Positions 8,561 through 17,485 of a stretch of DNA of 17,485 bases are shown one piece after another. Source of the stretch: Psilocybe azurescens (lineage: Eukaryota > Basidiomycota > Agaricomycetes > Agaricales > Agrocybaceae). The notes under the pieces are model-generated. The model saw nothing but the letters and a program-made list of their open reading frames with translations, searched no databases and had not been told where the DNA came from. Every line of letters starts with the position of its first letter. The first letter of the stretch is position 1. The DNA is taken from positions 1 through 17,485 of the forward strand of contig JAJIRX010000284.1 in assembly GCA_023853785.1 (NCBI GenBank). Reading direction: 5' to 3'. A program made the position numbers and the translations under genes.

Positions 8561-11194
8561 ATGTCTAATACTATCCATATTCCGTCTGCAACCGACCTCA
8601 TCAAAGCCCTTCGTGATGTCGATGATAGTATCCGCCGTGGATTGGCCGATGGCAAAGTTGCGAGTGTAATAAAGGAGAAGAAACATGAATTGGTGAGAAA
8701 TCATACGCTGTTACAAGTAAAATTCACTGAAGCGACCACTCAGCGAGCAATATTTGAACTTAATTGTAAAACCGGTCCCGAAGTGGCGATTTGCAGGAAG
8801 TCTTCGACCAGCCGATATTTTTCTGGAGCTTTTGAAAGCGTGGAAAGAGGTAAAGCAAGCTGGACGCACTCCGAATTTCTGAGACAGCACATACAAAACA
8901 TGGAGGCTTTTGACAAGATGGTAACGGGGCCGATGAGCCGCATAGCCACTGCAGTAGCAACGCCGGGCACGATATTGCAACCGGCCACACACTCAGTCGT
9001 TCAAGACGTGCCTTTGAGAGCTGGTAACACATCAAACAGCGACGCAATGCGTAGAATACCATCAGCCCAGGATCCACAACAACCAATGGATGAGCAGATT
9101 ACCAGAAGCGTCCGTCGTCGGCCGTCACGGGTTCGAACTGAATCGCCCGAATACGAAGTGAGCATCGCGCATGATGCTCAACGCCCACAAATTGAGGCCA
9201 CACGCGAACTATATGGATGGCCGAAAGGATTGTTGCCGAAGAAGAGGATGCCACGGACGCCCGAACACCAGCGCGAAGAGCATCGGGGCCGCGTAGTCGG
9301 GACCGATCGGGCGCCCGTCGTCGACAACGCAACTCAAGTTCAGAATACAGCGAGCATCGTGAAGCACCACGCGAAGATTCTTCCGAAATAGACGAGCTTG
9401 TTGAAATCCAACCAAAGCCGCTACAGGGCAAGCTGAACCCGATACCGTGCGATCGGTGCCGACGAGCAAACGCCGACTGCTACAATCGGGTTCAAGGACG
9501 TGGAGCATGTTTTCGGTGCAATCGACAAAAGGTGAAATGTAGTCTCGGAATTAGAGCAATTAGCCACCGCACCAATAGGACGAAAGTCGTCGACATCGAG
9601 GAAGCCGAAATCTCGGCGCATCATTGAAGTATCGGATGAACCATCGGCTAAGGAGGAAGAGTACGATGAAGAAGACGAAGATGTGCAGATGGATATTTTG
9701 GAAATCCCTGCTACTGCAGTCGGCAGAATCATCAAGGTCAGCGCTGGACACGGGCAGGGACGTCGGCTCGGCATATTCGGGAGGTATCGGCACCGTCTGA
9801 CGAACATTATACGGGCCGCTTTTCAGCTATTGAAAAGGGGAAAAATCGTGGTACATGTCCTGTTTATCTTTTGATTTTTCATATTTTACAATAACCAATA
9901 GACCTGCCCGAAGCCACCGACAATGAAGAGCTGGCGGCTCGTGTGGACATATTGTCGACAAAGTTAGACTCGGTCACTGCAGATGCCGCCTCAGCGTTAT
10001 CAATGGCATACGATTGCAATCTAGCTTGTGTCGAGTTGGAGAAGTCGGCAGCGCACAGACCGAATGCCGGTCTCGGTCACCGTGTCACTCAGCTGGAGGG
10101 CAAAATGAACGACATTTTGGGGAAATTGGATATGTTTGAAACACAATTTTCAGACATTTCCACTATTCTCCGCAAGTTAAGTGCAAATGGTATGCTCATT
10201 CTGAATCAAGGTGCATCGGGGCCGATCCAGTCGGTAGAGGACGACCTCATCAGCAACAATATGGAAGTGGAAAAGGACGCAGAATTGGTATCCGATGGTC
10301 CATGAAGCAAAGAATGTCGATGCCAATTCCATCACGCAGACGGTGGAATTAAGTGCCGACATCGGGAGCGTAGCAGGCGGTGAATCGGTACCGACAATAG
10401 TGCCGATAGTTGAACCGCGCCGACAAGACGATTCGGATTCCGGCCCCTATGTTCCGACATCACCGCCAATGGTAGAACAGCGCGGGGAGGATGATTCCGT
10501 TTCCGGCCCGATCCCTCAAACTCGATGATACGCGTTAACGACGCACAGGAAGAACAACGAGAACTTATCTCGTCGGTTCGTAAAGATTTTCCTTCCGTGC
10601 AATTGATTCCGCCAACACCCAATAACTCGCAGGAGCAGGCCACATACAGTGCCCACATTATTGTAGCGGTACTCATCAAGCTTCAACGGTGCCAGGAAAC
10701 GCCACTTCAGCTGAGTTGGCTTCATATACCACACACACTTCTCCCACCTTGCAAGCACTCGAAAGTCTGCCGAACTTGGTTGAAACATCAACGCATTTGG
10801 GACCGATTACTTTCGGTCCCGATGATGTCAATGTCGGGTCCGAGGTCGGTAATGGCGTTGAATTGTCGGTTGCCGGGCGGCTCCGAGTCGGTCGATATCG
10901 GTAGAGAGTCGGCAGATATCGGTCCCGAACCAACTTTGTCGGCTGCGCCTCCTTACTCTTGTTGCAACGCACTCTCTTCTTACTCCGCCTCTACTATCAC
11001 AGAATGATACAAATGACCGTCGCCGTTCACCACGTCTCGCATCACCCCGCCCGCCAATGGTGTCCCGTAGTCCGACACCTGGACGACCAGGAAGCGTCCA
11101 CGTACTGACATTTCGCCTGCTACAGAGAAAAGCAAAAGACCTCGTCAGGGATAGTTCCAGATCTCAGTACATATCATTGTTGGGTCAGATGTAG
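8561..11194 (+). CDS. Gene B: Zn2Cys6-type cysteine cluster plus coiled coil, frame-disrupted
   Basis: The ATG at 8561 opens a helical N-terminal domain (MSNTIHIPSATDLIKALRDV) continuing in frame to about 9225. After a one-base shift in the AAA of CCGAAAGG, an Arg/Ser-rich stretch leads to six cysteines (9448-9540), spaced C-X2-C-X6-C-X9-C-X2-C-X6-C. That spacing fits the Gal4-type binuclear zinc cluster. An acidic stretch follows (EEEYDEEDEDVQMD). A 51-nt intron at 9851-9901 (GTACAT to AATAG) joins in phase 1. A leucine-rich coiled coil comes next (RVTQLEGKMNDILGKLDMFE, about 10078-10180), then a Pro/Ser/Asp-rich tail ending near SPRLASPRPPMVS and TAG 11192-11194. About seven frame changes are needed; the one at 9542-9578 could be a very short intron. 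A role in binding DNA or regulating the element is inference. I associate the family with KDZ loci from memory. Confidence 0.6.
9448..9540 (+). other. Six-cysteine zinc-cluster domain of gene B
   Basis: The encoded peptide begins CDRCRRANADC and ends CFRCNRQKVKC. Spacing is 2, 6, 9, 2 and 6 residues between the six cysteines, inside the published range for fungal Zn2Cys6 domains. Basic residues are more concentrated in the second half (RQKVK) than in the first, the reverse of Gal4. DNA binding is therefore likely but not certain. A TCGGTGCCGA palindrome at 9453-9462 sits inside the codons of the domain itself (Asp-Arg-Cys-Arg). Confidence 0.8.
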
Positions 11195-11374
11195 ATTTTT
11201 TTAATGCCTTTCACTGCTCTTATGTTCAATAAATTTGATTCTATTTTGTTCATGATAATATAAGGAAGTGCAGTTTATCTGTGCCTTGTACTGCGTCTAA
11301 CTGGTATCCCAGCCGTTAATGTGGCTGATGTTGATCCTACATCGCCGGCCGCTTTCTTTTGTTTTCCTTTCTTT
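11195..11374. terminator. Convergent 3' region of genes B and C with a polyadenylation-like signal
   Basis: About 180 AT-rich bases separate the stop codon of gene B from that of gene C. AATAAA at 11228-11233 lies 34 bases after the gene B stop, and a T-rich stretch (TTTTTT) lies directly after that stop. This is the usual layout of a compact fungal 3' end. I found no clear AATAAA for gene C on the minus strand. Confidence 0.6.
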
Positions 11375-13721
11375 TTATGTGATGTAATAGGAACAATATG
11401 GTAACTTTGTGGTTCTGTTTCGACTTCTATCGGGACCGATTTCGGGCCGCCTGAGTAGAGATCGGGGTGTCAGCATGCGCGTCGGGACCGGTGTAGGGCT
11501 CTGCATCCGCACCGATCTAGTGATCTGCGTCGGGGCCGATGTGTGGATCTGCGTCGGGACCGGTGTAGGGCTCTGCATCCGCACCGATATAGTGATCTGC
11601 GTCGGGACCGTAGGGATCTGCGCGGGACCGGTGTAGGGATCTGCTTCGGCACCGATGTAGGGATCTGCGTCGGGACCGGTGTAAGGATTGGGATCGGGGC
11701 CGCTGTTGGGATCTTCGGCACCGGTGTAGAGACTGGTGTCGGTGTTGCCCTTGGAGTGGGCATAGTTGTACCAAGTAGCCTTGGATCAATATTACTGTTG
11801 TTAATGACGTTGGTTGCTCCTCGTGTGGATAAACTTGAATCCAATAGGTACATAGGTATACCATCTGTGGGACCATTCACTGGGAATTGGTGTTCAACTC
11901 CAGATGGAAAAATTGACATTACTTGCTGAGTGGCATAGACATCCTCTCTGAAGATTAAATTTGGGATGTCTTGCTGGATGCTTTCCATATCTTCATGAAT
12001 TGCATCCTAATTATTATAAGATTGTAAGATAGTGGTTCGGTATCAGCAATAATCAGGACCGATACACTTACAATCTGCCGGACATCATGTCTCGTGCCCG
12101 ATATCAATGTCAAAGTTGGTTGATATTCTTCAATGTTTGGCGTGATGTGCATATTGGTCAGTGCTAAAGTATTTTCCACTTGATCCGACTCAATTTGGCA
12201 TCGACTTGTTGTTTTATTTCGACGTTTATTTCTAGCTTGACGTCGGCCCCGATCGGCATCGGCAACGGTGTCGGGATATTCTGAGGAGCGGGACCGTCTT
12301 TATGTTTAATAGACCGAAAACGAAAAGTGTCTTGTGGTTGATATAATTGCTGTCTTTTGATCAAGTGCCCAAAAAGCATTGTATGCTGTCTTTATGGAGA
12401 TTCCGGGGTTTGTAAATATCATGTTGGGAGGTAAATATTTCGATTCTATAAAGGTCAGCCTGGAGCATAGGATATTTGAGTGTATGGAACTTTCTCTGTT
12501 TTACCACCAGTGGCAAGGTCTATCTATAATTCAGGCAAATTGGACTCGAGGCATGCCTGAACTAAACTCACAGTAACGATTATTCATGTACAGACTGAAA
12601 GCTTCTTCCCAGTCACTTTTTGTCCACTCTTTATCTGGCAAAGGGATAGGTATGATTGGGAAACCATTACTAGTTTTTCCCAATGTAAATATTGGCTTCT
12701 TTGCTGTTGCTCGGTTAACCGTGAATGCTAAGTGAGGGTTTTGCTTGAGATTTTGCAAGCCCGTCATATAATCCAATATGTTTTGTTTCATTCGGTCGAC
12801 GTCAGCCCGATATGTACTCATGAATGAAGGGGCGGGAACACCCATCAAGCTGGCAATTTGTTCGTATCTAAAGCATAATCAGCTGTGTTTTTCAATGAGT
12901 TGCTGGAATATGCCGATCCAACAATTATGTCGGCCCCGAGAAAACTCGGCTGTTATCTGCAATCACGCACCCATCGACTGCGACCTTGCCATCTGCTAAT
13001 GGGAAGCAAACAAAAACCACACTGGTCATCCCCATCTCTTTATATTGGTCATTCATTGTTTGATCAATCCGCCTGACATGATATTTTTGGCCAAACTGTG
13101 ATATAATTGTTAGGTCGGCCTCGGACACGGGGTCATGATCGACCTTTGCTTGTGTGTGCTCGTCATACCCCGCATTGAACACCTTTCTACTTCATCGTCA
13201 ATGTCCTTACGTTCATTCTCAGTCATCTTGTCCCAGATATTCTTCATGGCGACTGTCCTGTGGCCAAACCAACCCGAGGTCTCTGCTGAAGCCTCTTCAA
13301 GACCCATAATATTTGCGATTTCCGCCCAAATTTTTGATTGATGATTGTACCAGAGTACATCTGATCTTTTGGGCGAAAGTGGTTGGATTTGCGAGCCATT
13401 CCTCGTTCAATTCGCCAATTGTTTGAGCACCAGGTGATGATCTCCTGAATTATCTTCAGATACACGCTCTTCGAAGTTGGCTACATATCACCTTACCTTT
13501 GTCCAAAGGCGACTTTCGGTGTCATCCTTAGCCCTTTTCCCTCGACTGGCCCAGTAATTGAATATTGCGACCAGTATGTGGTTTGTTAAGATGAATAGAC
13601 GTTCTTTGACTGTCCTTGCTTTCACAAAAGTTTCTTTGAAAGGCAGAATTTGCTGTAGTTCTTCGACACTGAACATCTTCGCTTTCCGTTTCTTGTTTTG
13701 TAATACTATGGTTGTGGTCAT
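11375..13721 (-). CDS. Gene C: KDZ-associated uncharacterised protein with octapeptide-repeat tail, frame-disrupted
   Basis: Minus strand, at least five exons. The ATG at 13721 (or 13829) leads to FSVEELQQILPFKETFVKAR. A clean intron at 13445-13496 (GTAAGG to TTCAG) follows. Exon 2 carries IITWCSNNWRIERGMARKSN, SAETSGWFGHRTVAMKNIWD and EMGMTSVVFVCF. An intron near 12868-12945 contains one TCGGNNCCGA copy. Exon 3 has YEQIASLMGVPAPSF and GFPIIPIPLPDKEWTKSDW; the next part has YLPPNMIF, then KRQQLYQPQDTFRFRSI. A clean intron at 12007-12071 (GTAAGT to TTAG) precedes a Thr/Pro-rich tail. Frame corrections fall at the runs TTTTT 13331-13335, TTT 13184-13186, AAAAA 12371-12375 and TTT 12194-12196. 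The segment 12460-12540 is unresolved. I recall the GWFGHRT and KDTFRFR-like blocks from Agaricomycete proteins of unknown function near KDZ genes. Confidence 0.6.
11475..11745 (-). repeat. 24-bp minisatellite encoding the C-terminal repeats of gene C
   Basis: About eleven units of roughly 24 bp, recognised by ATCTGC/CTCTGC marks at 11499, 11523, 11547, 11571, 11595, 11616, 11639 and 11663. Most units contain TCGGGACCGG, TCGGGGCCGA or CCGCACCGAT, which are exact or near copies of the dispersed palindrome. Read on the minus strand the unit encodes an octapeptide close to T-P-V-P-T-Q-I-P. One unit is 21 bp (in frame) and the next is 23 bp, which moves the reading frame; the octapeptide pattern resumes in another frame down to the stop at 11375. 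Confidence 0.85.
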
Positions 13722-13903
13722 ATTGTTCAGTGAAAATACCTGTAAAAATGGCACAATGCAAGATAAAGAAATGTGGATGTGATTAGGAATGGACCTGAAA
13801 CATTCACAGACTGTGAGTTGCGACAACATGCCTCATGGAAGCCTCATGTTCATTTAGTGCCCAGCCCCGTGATGACCACATACATCTCGCTTCGCCTTCA
13901 ACC
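13722..13903. promoter_or_regulatory. Divergent promoter between gene C and the transposase
   Basis: A gap of about 180 bp separates the likely starts of gene C (13721, minus) and the transposase (13904, plus). An alternative start at 13829 for gene C, or at 13835 for the transposase, would shrink it. In that case the TTTTACAG at the gene C side would be a 3' splice site. No exact TCGGNNCCGA copy is present. Confidence 0.4.
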
Positions 13904-16900
13904 ATGAACTCTTCCAGTGGACCAGCTAACAAAAGACAAAGAAAGTCAAAACACTTGGTTCAAGGAAGTGTGGAAGCCTCTCAGGCGGTTACCCACCTCT
14001 CCGATGTCTTCAGCGGTCCCAAATCACAGCGAAGAGTGTTAGTGCCGCTTGTGACAACTATCGCAGAAGATCCAACGTTGAGTGACCAAACTAATCCAAG
14101 AGAACATATGGTTAACCACAATATGTTAAACGATGATGGAGTGTCAACGGAGCCCTTGAATACGACCCGTCAAAAGAAAAGCAAGGTAACCGTTTATTAA
14201 ATGAAGTACAACATTTTTCAAACAGTACTATGCAGACGCAGCAAGAATATATGAGAGAATGGGTAGATAGAATAGAAGACTTACTTCAAGCATCACTTGC
14301 TCGAGAGACCTGGCCAGCCGACAAGCAGCACTGCCAATCTTGTCCAGCTGGCTCCTGGGCCATATGGAGATGTATAGATTGCACACTTGCAGAGCCACTT
14401 TGTCGCAAATGTATGCGAAATTCGCATCGGGTTGCACCTTTCCATCGAATTGAATGCTGGGCACAAACGCACTTCCGCAGAGCCGAGTTATGGGAAGTCG
14501 GTTGTTACATTCTTGTCCCACATTGTGCAGGGATTGCTATATGTGAATCACTACTGTTCCAGATTAAATATTTGGAAACTTTACAAGAATATCCAGACCG
14601 GCTAGAACAGGAAAAATTAGATACATTGTATGGCCCGGCGGTTCGGGGCCGACTTTCACTAGTTCGGGGCGAGATTTACATATACGGGGCCGACAGATAC
14701 TAGCTCGGGGCCGACAAACTAGCTCGGGGCCGACAGACTCTAGGGGCTGACCTGGGCCGGCGACAGCGCTAACGGCTACACGGTCCCAAAACAAACGGCA
14801 TTTGGTGTACAATCTCAAGCGTATCCAATGGACGTCAACAATGAAGAAATAAAGGATGGATATTCTTTCCATTTCTTGCACCATCGCAACGTAGATGAAG
14901 AAGATGATCCTGACAGCTCAATTGACAAAGACATGACCGAAGACGATGAAGGTGGTGATCCTGAAGCGGATGTTGAAGGATTCAGTGAATACCTAGTCAT
15001 TGGCGATTTGACCAACGAGCTGACTGGTGTCGGGGCGATCATATGCCTGAATACCGGGCTTACAGCACGGCTGAACCCGGGATTGTACTCCTGAACACGG
15101 GGCCGAGTACATGGTGAGCATCGGGGCCGACACATTTTCGGCATACACGGCTGATCATATTGACATTCAGAATGAACTTAATACCGATAGTGTCCACCCA
15201 AGCTTCCCAGTGGCTGATGGTTTAAATAATACCTATGTCAGGATTTTACACACCAACGGTATTCATCATATGGCCATGGTAACTTGTCGATGCCGAGGAG
15301 AGTCGGTCCCGATGGACCTGGTTGCCTGCCGGCTCCTCCCTGCCAGCTTTAAAAGATACGGACCCTCTTCTCTGTTCAACTCATGGATCATTTTCGTCTT
15401 TGTAATTTGGAGCTGAAGGCGACAGCCTATCAGTTTTATCAACTTATCCGCAGAATGACAACACCAATCGGTCGGACCGAAATTGTCAATGTTTATCATG
15501 AGTTTCGCCGTATTTCTCGGCTCTGGAGGTGGCTCAAGAAATTAAGGTGGGCTGGGTATGGCCATAAAGCAGAAGATCCTCGCAACCCACCAGCTGGTTC
15601 ATTGTCTTTGTATTGCCCTACATGCCCTCAGCCTGGTATAAACTTACCCACTGATTGGAAGGATGATCCGAATCGGTTAGTACAATTTACATCTTATAAA
15701 ATTTTGTTTCTAACCTGCTATCAATACAGTACAGTATACAAGCGTATGTTCGTGACAGATGGCAATTTCAAAGCCGACCATGTTCGGCAAAAATATAACA
15801 ATGATATCTGGCTGATGGATGGGTCTGGAATGGCACCCAATAAGGATGATTATCTAACTTTTTGGAATCTGCAATAGATCGACTGACGGTATGTGACGTC
15901 CGGGGCCGATACTCGGCCGACACAATTTATCTGATGGCTGAGTTTCAGAAAGCACCATGTGAAAATACGTTCAGAGCAATTACAAATGCACTACTGTCAA
16001 CCAAAGCATGTGATCGCACAGGAAAGGTAGCCTTTGCATGCGCTCGGCATGGCTGCTTCGCGCCGAATTCCTTGGCGGACTTGTTCAAAGGTGAACAACA
16101 AAAAACATTGATTATGCATTACTGCAGGCCATCAAAACCACACATGTAGAGCCCGAACAAGGGCTATTTCTCATCTATGACATCGTCTGTACCTGGATTG
16201 TCTATCTCTATGACCGAATCGGCCACTTGCTCCCTGCCGGTATTATTATTGATCAGGCGATTGATTTATTCCATGTTCATGGCCACAAAGACGTATGTTT
16301 CTTTCGTTTTGCCACAACTTTTGTCCCCGGTGCTGCAGTAGTTGCTGGTCAAATTCTTGAATCACTATGGTCAAGTCTCAATGTAATCTCGTCTTCGGTC
16401 CGGACAGCAAGTCTCGCACAGGGAAGAAGTACTCGACGATCACGCTACAGATTCCAACTACATGCTCGGAATTACAGACGTTCTTTGCAACAGATATACC
16501 GATGCAATTATTATGGTGGGGCGGGCCGACTCTTATTTCCTTGAATTTTCAGGGGATATTGCACAGGCGACACTTAATGAATGGGAAGATGAAATTCAGA
16601 GTGTTGAGGCAATGCGATTAGCTGACATCAAAAGAATGGACATTTATGGCGCCCGGCTGCCGACATCTTCGACCGATGATACGGGTGAGGAACACGGCAA
16701 TACCGGTCCCGATATCAATTCCGGTACAGCAGCCGAGATGTGGCGATTAGCTTTGCTAATTGAAGAAAAAGCAGTAAGTGGAGTCACACTTTTATTTTGC
16801 TCACAATGTGATCACTTTCATGTCAGAATTGAAATTCAAGATAAAGTTCGTCGGTTAGGCTCCGCGCCTCGGGACCAAGACCAACAAATAGTTATGCAAC

Positions 16901-17485
16901 TGCGTCAAGCGTTGACTATGATGCTTGCAGAACTTAAAACACGACAACAGCATGCTGGGGTGCACGATATTCAATGTGGGCGGCCAAGTATGCCACTCAA
17001 CAGTGAGACCGAATACGACGACATTGAAGAAAATCCCGATATTCCTGGTGGACCGGCCATGCAAGACCGTTCTGTTCCTGAAGATCACAGCCCTCCAACT
17101 CCAACAATCCTGAGTGTTGAACGCCAAATACTTTCATTACCATCCAATCACAATGTTTCAGCAGGCTAGGATTAGAAATGGAATTGAGAAAACAGCAAGC
17201 ACGCAATCATATAAAGATTCGGGACATTGTGGCCGATATCTCGTTTCTATATCGATACGTGGTGAAGAGAGGGACTCGAACCAGCATTCGGTCTAATGGT
17301 CAAAAGAAAGTGAAATCTCTGAATCACGATAAAGTATTGCATGCCCGCATATATTCGGCATGTCGGTCCATATGGCGCTCGGCTGTGATCAAGAATTCCT
17401 TTCAATTTTCTGTCTACTTACACCCAAATGACCTCAAGGCAAGTACAGCTATATGGAAACCAAACTTAATGGGATCTTCCACCTT
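13904..17485 (+). CDS. KDZ transposase with CxC2-type cysteine cluster; runs off the window
   Basis: Cuts and moves the element's DNA. The start is set at ATG 13904 (CAACCATG context); a basic N-terminus (ANKRQRKSK) follows. The cysteine cluster lies at 14326-14460 (QHCQSCPAGSWAIWRCIDC, LCRKCMRNSH, PFHRIECW). After an acidic stretch come YVRILHTNGIHHM, LVACRLLPASFK, FRLCNLELKATAYQFYQL and LWRWLKKLRWAGYGH. The catalytic region shows TDGNFKADHVRQK (Asp 15758), CARHGCFAPNS, LIYDI (Asp 16179), LFHVHGHKDVCFF and ILESLWSSLN (Glu 16359), consistent with a D-D-E RNase H fold. The C-terminal part (HARIYSACRSIWRSAV, LKASTAIWKPNL) continues past 17485. Likely introns are 14186-14225, 14628-14766, 15029-15170, 15676-15729, 15889-15948 and perhaps 16774-16826. 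Frame corrections are needed near 14240, at AAAA 15351, TTTTT 15859 and AAAAAA 16100, and near 16418 and 17160. Family membership is very likely. Confidence 0.93.
14637..14766 (+). repeat. Palindrome-rich mini-array inside a transposase intron
   Basis: A run of about 20-bp imperfect units built around CTAGCTCGGGGCCGACA. Exact TCGGGGCCGA copies start at 14643, 14705 and 14724. Altered copies are TCGGGGCGAG near 14663 and ACGGGGCCGA near 14684. The array falls within the intron inferred at 14628-14766. Its GTATGG donor and CGACAG acceptor join the flanking coding frames (EQEKLDT on the left, ANGYTVPKQTAFG on the right) in phase 2, giving a Phe codon across the junction. Confidence 0.75.

Larger units (their letters stand above)
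7225..15312. repeat. Dispersed palindrome TCGGNNCCGA, 25 exact copies
   Basis: Exact copies start at 7225, 7691, 7847, 7890, 7914, 7931, 8112, 8228, 9297, 9453, 10216, 10385, 10813, 10834, 10919, 11430, 11530, 11646, 12243, 12930, 14643, 14705, 14724, 15121 and 15303. The central pair is GG/CC in 11, TC/GA in 6, CA/TG in 4, GC in 2, TA in 1 and GT in 1. One-mismatch copies are also common, for example at 8925, 9283, 15900 and in the array at 11475-11745. With eight fixed bases, about 0.16 copies are expected per 10.4 kb of random equal-composition sequence. Counting was by eye, so a few copies may be missed. Confidence 0.9.
7090..17485 (+). mobile_element. Large KDZ DNA transposon carrying four genes; right end beyond the window
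   Basis: The unit is defined by the KDZ transposase at its right, three accessory genes in divergent pairs (A and B; C and transposase), and the TCGGNNCCGA palindrome shared across all of them but absent left of 7225. The left limit is approximate. It is set at an inverted repeat made of TCGG half-sites at 7090-7125, and terminal inverted repeats or target duplications were not found. KDZ elements are known as multi-gene DNA transposons that expanded in basidiomycetes and are linked to CxC cysteine-cluster domains. Treating A, B and C as cargo of the same element is inference from the shared motif and layout. Confidence 0.75.

Noticed and set aside
9158..9246. An 89-nt intron (GTGAGC to GAAGAG) in gene B
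   Set aside because: It would fix the frame but has no pyrimidine tract before the acceptor. A one-base change in the AAA near 9224 keeps more coding-like text and fits the pattern elsewhere.
9542..9578. A 37-nt intron in gene B right after the zinc cluster (it would restore the frame)
   Set aside because: Shorter than credible introns in these fungi, with a weak GTCTCG donor; a small indel explains the frame change as well. Left unresolved.
15351..16105. Programmed ribosomal frameshifting as the reason for the frame breaks in the transposase
   Set aside because: Breaks are numerous, occur in unrelated genes including the host-like one, and lack consistent slippery sites with downstream structures.
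16774..16826. GTAAGT to TGTCAG intron in the transposase
   Set aside because: Splice signals are good and the removed text does not fit the family, but splicing shifts the frame by one base. Kept only as a candidate, since a nearby indel or read-through is possible.
17262..17340. Possible minus-strand tRNA: a GGTTCGAGTCC-like T-loop at about 17270-17282
   Set aside because: No D-arm box A or anticodon stem of the right size lies upstream, and the stretch is coding sequence for the transposase C-terminal part (RGTRTSIRS).
7090..17485. TET/JBP-type oxygenase gene, known to accompany some KDZ elements in basidiomycetes
   Set aside because: I looked for the HxD and distal His pattern in the element genes and saw nothing convincing. 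It could lie beyond the right end.

Overview
The window looks like nuclear DNA of a filamentous basidiomycete, probably an Agaricomycete. Coding stretches are cut by short GT-AG introns of about 50-70 bases. The right-hand 10 kb carries a Kyakuja-Dileera-Zisupton (KDZ) DNA transposon whose transposase has a CxC2-type cysteine cluster. Identifications come from motif recognition and memory of protein families; no search was run.

Left part, 1 to about 7,050, is host-like. It holds an AT-rich start with an 8-copy, 29-bp tandem repeat (384-615), a GC-rich block with ambiguous open frames on both strands (1325-2270), a short spliced coding fragment on the minus strand (2279-2480), a membrane-protein-like fragment (3427-3705), simple-sequence DNA, and a minus-strand low-complexity Ser/Thr/Asp/Asn-rich host gene (about 5321-6822).

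Right part, about 7,090 to beyond 17,485, is a large KDZ element with four multi-exon genes arranged as two divergent pairs that converge in the middle: gene A (minus, 7280-8347), gene B (plus, 8561-11194), gene C (minus, 11375-13721) and the transposase (plus, 13904 to past the window end). A, B and C resemble uncharacterised Agaricomycete proteins that I associate with KDZ loci. Gene B has a canonical six-cysteine Zn2Cys6-type cluster and a coiled coil. The transposase shows the cysteine cluster, the DGNF block, CARHGCF, LFHVHGHK and an LESLW block, so the D-D-E core is visible.

The most unusual signal is a 10-bp palindrome, TCGGNNCCGA. I count 25 exact copies between 7225 and 15312 and none in the 7.2 kb to the left. 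It occurs in introns, exons and tandem arrays of all four element genes. It has the form of an inverted pair of CGG triplets, the half-site used by Zn2Cys6 proteins, and gene B encodes such a cluster. I propose, as inference, that gene B protein binds these sites as a regulator or anti-silencing factor of the element.

Almost every long gene, in the element and in the host gene alike, needs single-base frame corrections, most of them at homopolymer runs. This suggests assembly indel errors or very recent decay rather than old pseudogenes.
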